NCBI GenBank assembly: GCA_964016985.1
Contig: OZ024828.1
Coordinates: 5,109,701-5,173,700 of the forward strand
Direction: 5' to 3'
DNA length: 64,000 bases
Origin: Anodontia alba
Taxonomy: Eukaryota; Mollusca; Bivalvia; Lucinida; Lucinidae
The notes beneath the pieces are model-generated. The model was not told the origin of the DNA. It did no database searches and worked only from the letters and a program-made list of their open reading frames with translations. Shown in pieces: positions 1-11,500 of this stretch. Position 1 is the first letter of the stretch, and the number at the start of each line of letters is the position of its first letter. Position numbers and translations under genes: made by a program.

Positions 1-410
1 TGTTCTGGCTATGCTGATGGCCATGGCATTTATTTGTGTCAAAGATATCTCAGGAACTACTTTACCTAAAAACTTGAAATTTTTACACATGACAAGTATG
101 ACTAGTTGTATTGTGGGAAAGAAAATAAGGGCCATGGGGCCAGGTCCCTTAGAGTTATTTCCCTTTGTTGTTCTGGCTATACTGATGGTCATGGCATTTA
201 TTTGTGTCCAAGATATCTCAGGAACTACTTTACCTAGAAACTTGAAATTTTGTACACATGACAAGTATGACTAGTTGTATTGTGGGAAAGAAAATAAGGG
301 CCATGTGGCCAGGTCCCTTAGAGTTATTTCCCTTTGTTGTTCTGGCTATACTGATGGCCATTGCCAGGGGTATTAGTGAGCATAAGCTCACTTCATGGTC
401 TAGTTATTAA
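1..410. repeat. Tandem-core element, about 168-bp unit, 2.1 copies
   Basis: TGTTCTGGCTAT recurs at 1, 169 and 338 with near-identical sequence between. It ends in an imperfect palindrome around GAGCATAAGCTC. Probably the right end of a pearl/Helitron-associated type element that continues left of the window; the long open frame across it is not a gene. Confidence 0.6.
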
Positions 411-598
411 CATGTAATAGGCAAACAGACATATTAATCAGTTCTTTTCATTCTTTAAGCACTGTTTTTTTTTAAACATTCATAACCATCACTGTTGAAT
501 ATAGTCATCCAACTTGTGGGTGGGTGGGGTGGTGGTATTCTATCATGAACCATAATTTGCTTCATTGAAGCTTTAGAAGTTTGTTGTAAATCTTTGTT

Positions 599-810
599 AG
601 TTTTGAGCTTAATGGTCCAGTCAACACTATTAAGGTCATGTTGAGTCAGTCAGTTTACCTAACCACACTTTTACTGGGCAGGCTTCTAAGCACCAGTACT
701 TGTGCACATTCTTTCACCAGAAATTGACAACTGCCCTTCTTGAATCAGTGGAAGGGGGAGAAGATGACCCTAGAAAATATTTCATGATCAATCTCCTACA
801 TGTTTGACTA
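599..810 (-). repeat. SINE family 2, degraded copy lacking the tRNA-like head
   Basis: Matches the body and tail of the SINE at 47322-47622 (TTTACCTAACCACACTTTTA, GACAACTGCCCTTCTTGAAT, ATTTCATGATCAATCT), with many substitutions. The box A/box B part is missing. Confidence 0.65.
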
Positions 811-1355
811 TGATTTAAGGTAATTGATTTAAGGTAATCATACTCACCGCTGTGTTGGAACAATGTTGCTCTAATTGAATTTTTTTTAGTTCTAGAGGAA
901 TGTATACAAAGTTCAAGTGTAAATTTGGCTTTCATGGTATGGAGCGAGTTTTGCCTAGGACACATGATCTGATTTTGGTACATTTGAGCTGTATCAGGGA
1001 AAAGAGCCTCTGTGCAGTCTTGACAGACCCTATATATGATGTTTGCTCACATAAGCAGTAGGCTAAGAGGAAACTTCAGTTAAAGAACTAGACGTCGCCT
1101 TGATGAGGGGTGGAGCGTACTCACTGAAAGATTGATTCAACAGAAGGTCCAAAGAGCCTTTTTCTCATGACTTGGTTCATTTGCACCAAATTTACATTTC
1201 AAAATCCCTTCATATATGAAAAAGTTATCAGCCAGACACGAACATTTTGTTTCATTTAGGGCTACAGGAAGTTTCACATATTTTAAAAAAAAAAAATAAA
1301 TAAATAAATATGTCTGGAATCTACCGTGCTTTTGACATCACTCAGAAGGACGTTT
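811..1355. other. Unclassified intronic or intergenic sequence
   Basis: AT-rich, with a short duplicated TGATTTAAGGTAAT at about 821 and an A-rich AAATAAATAAATA tract near 1290-1310. No coding potential or recognised repeat. Confidence 0.4.
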
Positions 1356-1359
1356 TTGA

Positions 1360-1815
1360 TTGGATTATTATTTTTAAATGAAAATATTCTGATTTGATTA
1401 ACCATATTTTATCAGAATCCATTTGTCATTTCAGTTTCATTGTTTTGTTCTCAAATATTTACCCTAAGATTAAATTTAAGGCCAAAAATTGATCTGACCT
1501 ATGCAGTTGCAATAGTAAATGATCTTTTTTTGAATTTATATCAAAGAAATATTTTTAACTTTTCTTAGCTGATTTTTAATTATGGATATTTTCCAACAAT
1601 ATGGTGAAAATTTCAGAAAATTCTATCAAAAGAAACTTAATTGTTGAAAACCGGCCTCCAATTTACTTACCCTGCTAATTTTTGCCTTATTTGCAGCCTT
1701 TCTTAAAGTGAAAATATTCGATTTTTTTAAAGAAAAATAAATAGAATAAAACTTTCTGTGCATTGGTAGTTACCACAAAAGGTTTTGCATTAAATCTTGA
1801 CAAAATTTTACAAAT
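1360..1815. repeat. Diverged direct repeat, left copy
   Basis: Colinear with 20865-21325 through many shared words (TTAAATGAAAAT, TTATCAGAA.CCATTT, CTGACCTATGC, ACCC.CTGATTTTTGC, AATAAAACTT). About 450 bp, strongly diverged. The family is not recognised. Confidence 0.6.
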
Positions 1816-1977
1816 TTACTCATAGGTACACATAAAAAGGGGTGTCCACATAATATTCTATTTCTTGTAAGCTGTGGGTGCTTATTAGAAATGCCTCACC
1901 AAGGCACTTCTAATAAGACAACATATGGGGTGCACATAATTAAATGGGTACCCACAACATATGGTTTTGACAAGCAT

Positions 1978-2254
1978 CACAAAAACATGCCTATATAATT
2001 TTGACCCTCTTAAACCCCACTTTTATGTAGTAAAACTGGGGTTTACAGGGGTATACATTATTTTTTTTTATTTTTGCTCAAAACGTAGATTATGGGTACT
2101 CCTTAGAACCACCTTGTTGAGATGGTTCTAACGAGTACCCACAATCTATGTTTTGAGCAGAAATATGAAGAAATCAGAATTTTTTATCTGAAAATTTTCA
2201 TTTTTTGGTGGTAAAATTTTCAGTATATATTTGAATAGGCGTGTTTTCGTAATG
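1978..2254. repeat. Foldback element, shell B2 with GGGTACTC core
   Basis: Ends in inverted CATYACGAAAACAYGCCTAT-like termini. The centre is a palindrome: GATTATGGGTACTCCTTAGA against TAACGAGTACCCACAATC. Other copies are at 4576-4849 and 46297-46570. A related core fragment lies just upstream at 1850-1975. Confidence 0.7.
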
Positions 2255-2399
2255 AAAAAAAAAATAATAAAATTATCAATATTTTTTTGTTGAACAAAAG
2301 CACCATATCTGGAGATATGTTTACTCATCCTGTGTAAAGTTCCAGACAGGGGACTTTCTGAAAGCTGTCCAGTGCAGCTTATTTATGTTATATCTTCAG

Positions 2400-2535
2400 G
2401 CTGTACCTGCTGCCAGTACCAGTATGGCAGGAAAGAAGGTAGCTAAGTCTACCCTGGACAAGGAAACACAAGCTCTGATTCAGCTCATCTTTGACAATGA
2501 CATGTTTAATGATACAATGAAGAAGTTTGATATTG
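2400..2535 (+). CDS. PARP3: PARP3-A exon 1 of window (start of regulatory domain)
   Basis: The acceptor TATCTTCAG precedes 2400 and the donor GTAATT follows 2535. It encodes 45 residues plus one base (phase 1). After an Ala/Ser/Thr/Lys linker come TLDKETQALIQLIFDNDMF and KKFDI, the first helices of the PARP regulatory domain. The ATG at 2424 is internal: the reading frame is open back to the acceptor, and a WGR domain is expected before it. Confidence 0.9.
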
Positions 2536-5500
2536 GTAATTATGTAGATACACCACAATCTCTTTATAACACTATTGTTGGGGTCCATAGCATAAACCGT
2601 GTTAGTTAAACAACCGTGTTATATCCAAACTAAAAATGTATAGATTATATTGAAAAATGACCATTTATGGTCATTTTTCAATATAATCTATACATTTTTG
2701 GGATCCTCCTTTGAACCGTGTTATATACAAAACCATGTTATAACAAACCGTGGTATAAAGAGGTTGTGGTGTAATTTCTTCTGCATTTATTATTAGAGCT
2801 GCAGGTGCTTATCACATACACCAAAAAATAATTAATGAAGAAACCCAGGAAATCCCACAATCACAAAGCACTGAAGTACAGTGGACAAACAATACACCAG
2901 TACCAATAAAGCAAGTCTGTTTTGGGCCTTCAGAGCCTCCACACATGTGCAGAGTCTGTGGATACTGTAGAATAATCCGATGAACAGAGAAGGTTCTATG
3001 GATACATTTCGCTGTCTCATAATGGCAAAAGTTTCTTTTCCCTCTATATGCATTATATATTATTTATAATTCAGTGCTGTTTTAAAACCAGGCATAAGAC
3101 TAGTTCATCAGTTTTTGTAAATTCTTATTCCATTTTGGTCTTAATCTAACTGATTTGCTTTGGCTGTTTAAATTAATTTCAGGAACCAAGATTGCAGCTT
3201 ACTCTAGTCCGTGGAGCATGGTTTGAAAATACGAGAATTATGCTGCCTAGACAGCATAAAAAAATAGATAAACAAAAATGAAATGAAATGGACCTACTGA
3301 CCTTGTCCCTTATAATGTTTGGGCAAAGCACATATTTTTTGGACTTTAAAGAAAAAAGTATATAGATTTAATCATAGCTCCAGATACGGAGCGCTCTTTC
3401 GGTGCCAAATTTCAGACGACATTTGTTGTCTGCTTTTTTTTTTTTTCTCAAATCAATTGGAAATATGCTTATACCTAAAGCTGGACAACTGAATGTCAAA
3501 CAGCGTAGCTCCTGATGAGACAGCTCATTATGAGCTGTCTCATCTGGATCTACGCTGTTTGTAAAACCTATTATCATTGCTTATGGCAGTGAAAGAGTTA
3601 AACATTTGGAGATGATTTAAAATTGTTATTACTATTTCTCCTCTAAAACACATTGTATTTACTCATTAATATTCCTTCTCAGAGCTGATTTGAAATAGTT
3701 CCTGCAACAAAGCTGTTTGCCATTGAACCTGTGCTTTTCAAACATAGACTTACACATCACCAGTAAAATGTGGTAAGGAATTGTGGTGTCTGAATATTTT
3801 GGGTAAGTATGACATGTCTGGGCCCAGTTGTTCAAAGCGTCGTTAGCTTAACGAGCTCGTTAAGGGTCATTTCGTTAACTGTTTTAGCGGATACAATATA
3901 CAATATTCTGATATTTTTTGCTGAAAAAATGTGAGTAGCTTTTGCACCAAAAATTTCAGCATATTTGCATATCACTCGATGTAAATTTTAACGAATTGTT
4001 AACTAACGATGTCGTTAGCTTTGAACAACTGGGCCCTGATTTATATTTTCTAGATGTGAAGAAAATGCCCCTTGGTAAATTGAGCAAAAGTCAGATAGCA
4101 AAAGGATTTGATGTTCTTGATGACATTGAAAAAGAGCTTAATGCTAAAAGAGCAACCAAACTGAATGAGTTGTCATCAAAGTTCTACACTGTGATACCAC
4201 ATGACTTTGGAAGAAAGGTTCCACCACCCATTAAAGACCTAGAAATGCTGAGATCTAAGATGGATATGTTACTGGTATGATATTAAATGATATAAGTTTT
4301 TAACTCCAGCTGTTTGATTTGCCTACACAAAGTAAAGCTAGCACAAAACTGGTTATTTCTGTGGTGAAAAACGTTTGCTTAAAACTGAAAGTTTAAATTC
4401 CTGTGATCTTAAATTCTGCAATTTTGGGTTTTAAGGGATTAATTCCTGTGAGTTTTTGATAAAGAAAAATTTATATTGGCGGCTGGTGAAGTCGCAGTTT
4501 GGTGCCTGGCTTTAACAGTGATTCAGTAATATCAGTGAAATAGGTTAATTTTCTGGAATAATAAATTAGTAGACATTACAAAAACATACCTATCTAATTT
4601 TGACCCCTTTAAACCCCATTTTTATATAGTAAAACAAGGGTTTACAGGGGTATACATATTTTTCTTATTTCTGCTCAAAAACATAGATTGTGGGTACTCA
4701 CTAGAACTGCCTCATTGAGGCAGTTCTAATGAGTACCCACAATCTGTGTTTTGAGGAGAAATATGAAAAATATCAGAATTTTTATCTGAAAATTTTTATT
4801 TTTTGGTGGTAAAATTTTCAGTATCTTTGAATAGGCTTGTTTTCATAATGGATGTAATAATAATTGTTACTTGTCAGTGTAGATGGAATTTCTGTGGCAA
4901 AATGCAGAAAATTACACTGATACTGGAATAACAAACCCGAAATTCAGTGGGTGGAGTGTCCGCGAAGTTGAGGTGCTGGTACAAAATCACTTGAATAAGC
5001 ACCAATACCTTGAATAACTTGAAAAATAGCGCAGAATATAGTAGGAATATGATTACCAATATGAAATATAACAGTTTTTTGCCAAATGCATAAAAGAGAT
5101 GCAAAACATTTTTTTTTACCGGTTCTGTTCTCTCTATTTTTTCTTTGTATTAGGAGTTTACCAGCATTCACATTTCTTTTTTTTTTTTTTTTTTTTTGAT
5201 ATATTCTACAGAAGCAGCAGACACTAACAAACATTTTACATAGTTTCATTTACCCATCTTTAAAAATCTAATTTTAGTGAATTTTTTATCTGCTGTAGGA
5301 TAACTTTCTTAGCAGGATAAGAATTAGTTTGCTTAGTAACTAAGATAGTCCTTCTTTCCCATATTACCATAATAACCCTAAGTATTGGGACAGATAGGCC
5401 TTTGCAAACAGTGTAGACCCGGATCAGATGCTGCAGAATGCTGCATCTGATCAGGGTCTACACTGTTTGCTATACATACAGCAATATTTTAGACACATCA

Positions 5501-8500
5501 AGAGGTAGTAGAATGGACTATTTTTATGTTCCTGGTAGCATTAGCAGGGACATTTTTGTTTTTGCCCTGTCTGTTTGTTGTTTTGTTTGTTGGTTGGACA
5601 ACTTTAATGTTGGTCATAACTTTTGAACTGTTTGAGATAGAGCCTTTATATTTCGCATGTAGGTTCCTTGTGACAAGGGCTTCCCACTCATACAAAAATT
5701 TTGACCTGTGACCTTGACAATGACCTAGTTTAAAGAATTTTTTGGACAACTTTAACATAACTTTTGAACAGTTTGAGATAGAGCCTTTTGGTCTGTTGGT
5801 TTCTTGTGACAAGGGCTTCCCACTCATACAAAGCAAATTGACCTGTGACCTTAACCTTGACATGTGACCTACTTTAAAGAAAATATTAACATTAGTCATC
5901 ACTTTTGAACTGTTTCTGATAGAGCCTTCAGATTTGACATATAGGTTCCTTGTGACAAGGGCTTCCCACTCATACAAAAAATTTTGACCTGTAACCTTGG
6001 CCTTGACCTGTAACCTACTTTAAAGAAAAATTGACCTTGCCCCGGGAAAATGTTTGTGTTTCACAAACACATCGTTTTTTTTTTTAATTTTAGGATATGG
6101 TAGGTAGATAAGGTGTCCCAATACTTATGGTAAATACGGTATATGATGAAAATGGCATATCTTACATAGCTGCAGATAAGTCTGGTATCAAGGAAAATAT
6201 TTTTCTGGGCCCAGTTGTTCAAATTTAACGATGTTGTTAGTTAACGTATCGTTAAAACCTTCATCATCAAATATGGCATATACACGAATATTTTTGCTGA
6301 AAAAATGTGAGTAGCTTTTGCATGTTGCAAAAGGTACTCACATTTTTCCAGCAAAAATACCTGCGAATTAGATATTGTACTTACTAGAACAGTTAACATT
6401 TTGACCACTAACAAGCTCGTTAAGCTAACAACGCTTTGAACAACTTGACCCTGATTTCTCCACAAGAATATGAGATGGGAACCTATTAGAAGTACCTTGA
6501 TACCCACAACAAAAGTTTTTGTGGAGAAATGAGGGCCTAGTTGTTCAAAGCATTGTTAGCTTAACAAGCATGTTACTGACAAACTTATTAACTGTTGTAG
6601 CAAAGGTATTTTTAAATACATTGATAATTTTCTGATTTCTCCACAAGAATATGAAATGGGAACCTATTAGAAGTACCTTGATACCCACAACAAAGGTTTT
6701 TATGGAGAAATGAGGGCCTAGTTGTTCAAAGCATTGTTAGCTTAACAAGCTCATTACTGACAAACTTGTTAACTGTTGTAGCTAAGGTATTTTTAAATAC
6801 ATTAATATGTTTGTTGCAAAAATGTGAGTAGCTTTGGCAATGCAAAAGCTACTCACATTTTTTCAGCAAACATATCAATGTATTTGCCACATTTCAAGAT
6901 AGAAATTTTAACATCACATTAGCTAACAACTTTGTTAAGTTTTTAAGGGGCCCAGAAAAATATCACTATCTTGGGTTAAAAGTTGACCTATCTAGAACTA
7001 TGGCTAAAATGTTGACATTTTGCATAGGTGTGTTAATGTAATGATATGATTTTTTTTTATATGATTTTTTTTTTGGTGGATGGGGGGTGGGGGTGTTGAA
7101 AAGAGTCTTATCTTGAGCTTTGCAGATACTATAATTATTATATTTTTTTACTTTTTTTTTAGGTTTTAGGAGACATAGAGATTGCTTTGACTTTGCAGAA
7201 AGACAAAGAAAAGAAAATGGCTGAATCTGTAAGTGGAGTTTTATACCCTTTTACCCCCAGATATTTTGAATGGATTGTTCCATCTTTCTGTTTCAAGAAA
7301 CCTAGTGTTTAGAAAAGTGATATCTGACAAAATTCATACAATGGAATCTGATGAGATGACTTGTTACATGCTGTATGGTCAGGATCTTCACCATTTGTTT
7401 ATGGTTGGTTTGTGAGGCTGCAAGAGGCAGAACAATTATCTACAATGAATGAAATAGTATGTGATTTTGCATTGTAGAAGGAGTTTGCTTTTATTTACAG
7501 TTGCAGTAATTGACTCAGAAAGGCTACATTATGTTGTACTAATGTATTTCAGCATATTTAGAGTAATATAATCTTAGACACTGTCACTGCAAAAGCATAA
7601 TACCTTATTAGACTTATCGCCAGTAAAAAATTCTGATTCTGATTCTTGGCTAATTCAGCAGACGGCAGATTAATGAATTTTTCTTATTTTTCTTGGAAAT
7701 ATAAGAAAAATATTTCTGATTGTCCTCTGCTGAATTTTTTACCCATTATGCTAAACGTTAACTATAATCTAGACCAATGCTTGTACTATAATTACAGAAA
7801 GCAAAGGAAGTACCCAACCCAACAGATATCAACTATGGACTGTTGAATTGTGAATTGGATCTGCTTGACAAAAAGTCTAAAGATTTCAAGGTTAGTTTGA
7901 TCATTTCTCCTATTAAATATCTGAAATGGATGCTTACATCTTAGGGTTTGTGTAGCATATAACACCAGCTGCTAAGTCTGTTTTTTGTGGGTTTTTTTTG
8001 TTTGTTTTTTTTTGTTGTTTTTTTAAAAAACAAAACAAAAAAAAAACACTCTTAAGAGATGCCAGAAATACACTTCAGATTTTGGTTAACCAAAGATTTG
8101 TATCTGACCTGGTACCCATGCAATATAAAAGCAATGGTAAAAAATCTTAACCCTTGTTCCGCTGACCCGGATGTACCCTGACTTTGCAAACAGTGTAGAT
8201 CCAGATCAGTTGGCTTCTGAAGAAGCCAGCTTATTTGGATATGCAATGTTGCTATTACGTATTTGCTGAAATTTAAAAGTGGGCATGGCATCTTAATTTA
8301 TTCAGCATGATAAGGGTTAAGGCTGAGGTGCTTCTAATGAGAGACCACAACATACATTTTCCTAAAAAAACGAGCATCAAAAAGAAAATGTACCTTCTGA
8401 CATGTGCTCCCAATGGAGACTCAAATCAGCCTGTGCATCTGAACAGTCTGATCAAAGTCTTCATTGCCTGCATGAAGAAACTTTGCATCCTTGGCAATGC

Positions 8501-11500
8501 AAAATGTACCCAAAGGAATGAGTTTTTTGCTGAATTATTCACACTCCTGAGTAGTGGAGCGGGAAGTGACCAGAACCATGCACTTCTGGATGCAAGCATT
8601 AAACTTGGCAGAAACACTAATTGGTATGAGTTGTGAGAGACTATCATCAAGCAAACACTGTTCATTTTTATTGCATAAAGAACAGTGTCGCACGTTATTA
8701 ACAGCCATGCATTAACCGACGAAAAGCCATGTATTAACAAGGCAATTCACGCGCTGTTAATGTATGGCTACACAACTTTCAATATGATCGTACCGGGGCC
8801 ACAGATTTGCTGCCATTATGAGATGTGTACTGCCTGGCCCTAGAACGAGCATAGTTAGTGGAAATTGCATTTGTGAGACATCAGTGAAAAGGCAAAACAA
8901 AATAGTGCAAGAAATAATGCGAAATGTAGCAAATGTTTTCAGTTTTTATGCAATAATAGCAATTGAACATGGTTTTTCAATGCATTAACATTTGCCAGGT
9001 CCCTTGGGAGGTGTTGAAAACTGAGGCCTCCGTTTTCAACACCTTCTATGTGACCTGGTGAATGTTAATGCATGAAAAACCATGTTTGATCGCTATATTC
9101 TATTTATTATGTACCTCTTTGCTAGTACTGTCTTCTTGAAGCACCACTAAAGTGTTTCAATTTGAACAGAAGAACAATAAACAAAGTAAGAAAGTGGCAT
9201 TATTCTGTCTGTTCATTAGGAACTTTGACGTCAGTTCACGACCTAATGTCAACAGTTTGATGATGTTATGGGAACGTGTTTCATTTTGGTTGGGTTTATG
9301 TCCCTTTTGGCAGCCAAGGAGAAGTAGTCTATAAAAACAGTTGTGACACTGTGAAATAATTCATTATAGCCTCGCTTTGAAAAAGTGGGGCTGTACTGGA
9401 TTTGCCATGTCCTTCTGTCATTCTGTGACTCTGTGATTCCATGACACCGTGACTGCAAAATTAAAATGCATTTTGCTTTATAACTTTTATGTTCGTGATC
9501 CTACTTCAGTGAACTTATACTACACTTGGTCTCTTAGGTAAGTAAGGTGTAGTCGCAGAATAGTGCCCAAGGGCCCATAACCCTTGAAGTTATGTCACTT
9601 GGTAGATTTTCAAAATTTAAAATGCATTTTGCTTAATAACTTTTATGTTTGTGGTCCTACTTCAATGAAACTTATATCACACTTGGTCTCTAAGGTAAGG
9701 AAGGTGTAATGGCAGAATGGTGGCCAAGGACTCTTGGAGTTCTGTCCCTTCATAGGTTTTCAAATTTTGCCATTCTTGAAAATTTTCATAACAGATTTCT
9801 CAGGAACTATGAAAGCTAGAAAGCTGAAAGTTCGTGTAAACATGGACAATGCCTGGATGTATTGTGTATACTGGAATAGGGGCCAAGGGTTTATCACTCT
9901 TAGAGTTATGTCCCTTGGTAGGTTTTCAAAAAATTAAAATGCATTTTACTCAGTAACGTTTATGTTTGTGGTCCTGCTTCGATGAAACTTATATCACACT
10001 TGGTCTCTAAGGTAAGGAAGGTGTAGTGGCAGAATGGTGGCCAAGGACCCATAACTCTGGAGTTATGCCCCTTCTTAGGTTTTCCGATTTTGCCATTCTT
10101 GAAGATTTCTCAGGAACTATGAAAGCTAGAAAGATGAAAATTTGTATGAACATCGACGATGGCTGGATGTATTGTGTTTACTGGAATAGGGACGAAGGGT
10201 CCATAACTCGTGGAGTTATGTCCCTTGGTATGTTTTCAAAAAAAAAAAAATGCATTCTGCTCAATAACTTTTTATGTTTGTGGCCCTACTTTGAAGAAAC
10301 TTATATCAGACTTGGTCTCTGAAGAAAGGAAGGTGTATGGCAAATGGTGGCCAAGGGCCCATGACTCTTGGACTTATGTCCTTTGATAGGTTTTCAAATT
10401 TTGCCATTCTTGAAAATTTTCGTAACAGATTTCTCAGGACCTATAAAAGCTAGAAAGCCAAAAGTTTGTCTATAACCATGGACAATGACTGGATGTATAG
10501 TGTATACTGAAATAGGGGCCAAGGGTCCTTAACTCTTGGAGTTATGTCCCTTGGTAGGTTTTCAAAAAGTTTAAATGCATTTTGCTCAGTAACTTTGATG
10601 TTTGTGGTCCTACTTCGATGAAACTTTTAACACACTTAGGGGCTTTGAAAAAGTGGTACATTCATGAACAGTGGGTTGATGTATTGTGTATTCAGGAATC
10701 AGGGCCAAGGGCCCACAACTCATAGATTAAAATCTTTTGATAGGTTTTACAATGCCATGTTACCATGTGGTGTTATCTGCTAAGGATGAATTCAAAATAT
10801 TTCAACACTATAATGTATTTCTCTTCTGATAAAGCTGCAGGGGGGCTATAGTCAGATCCTCTGACAGCTCTAGTTAGTTACTGTTACCATATCATCACAC
10901 TGTGAATTATAGAAAATAACCTAGAGAAATCCCTATACTTCACTGCTAGGTATATAATAAAGTGGAACTAGTGCAACTAGAACAAGTCGATGGCGAGCCA
11001 TCGCATATCCTCGTGCCAGCGCCATCACATATCTCTGTGCACATCAAATTTCCAAATGCGTTCCTTCAGTCCTCATCCATAGGGCTATTGCCTGTGCAAG
11101 TTTTAAGATTCTAGCTTAAATGATCTAGGAGCAATGGTGTGACATTACAGATGGACGGACGGACAGACGGGCGGGGGTATTACAATATCTCCACATTTTC
11201 TTCAAAAAGCAGGGGGATAATGAGGCTGCATTGTCTGATTATTTCCTGTTTTTATTTTTACTGTTAAACAGGTGTCAGATAGAAATCTACATAAAGATGA
11301 TTAGAGAAAATGGGTATACATCAAACGTTAGTGTTATAACCAAAATGTGATATAATGAATAATGTTATAATGAATTTTGTAATAATTAATAGTGTTTAGC
11401 TCCAGATAAGGTTTTTTTTTTTAAACCAAACAGTATTATTTTTTTATTTCTCCTTGAAAACATATGTTGTGGGTACTCATTAGAAGTGCCTCACTGAGGT

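Noticed and set aside
3942..4053. Extension of exon 2 upstream to an ATG
   Set aside because: The extra residues come from the family A foldback element; homology starts only at the splice acceptor at 4054.
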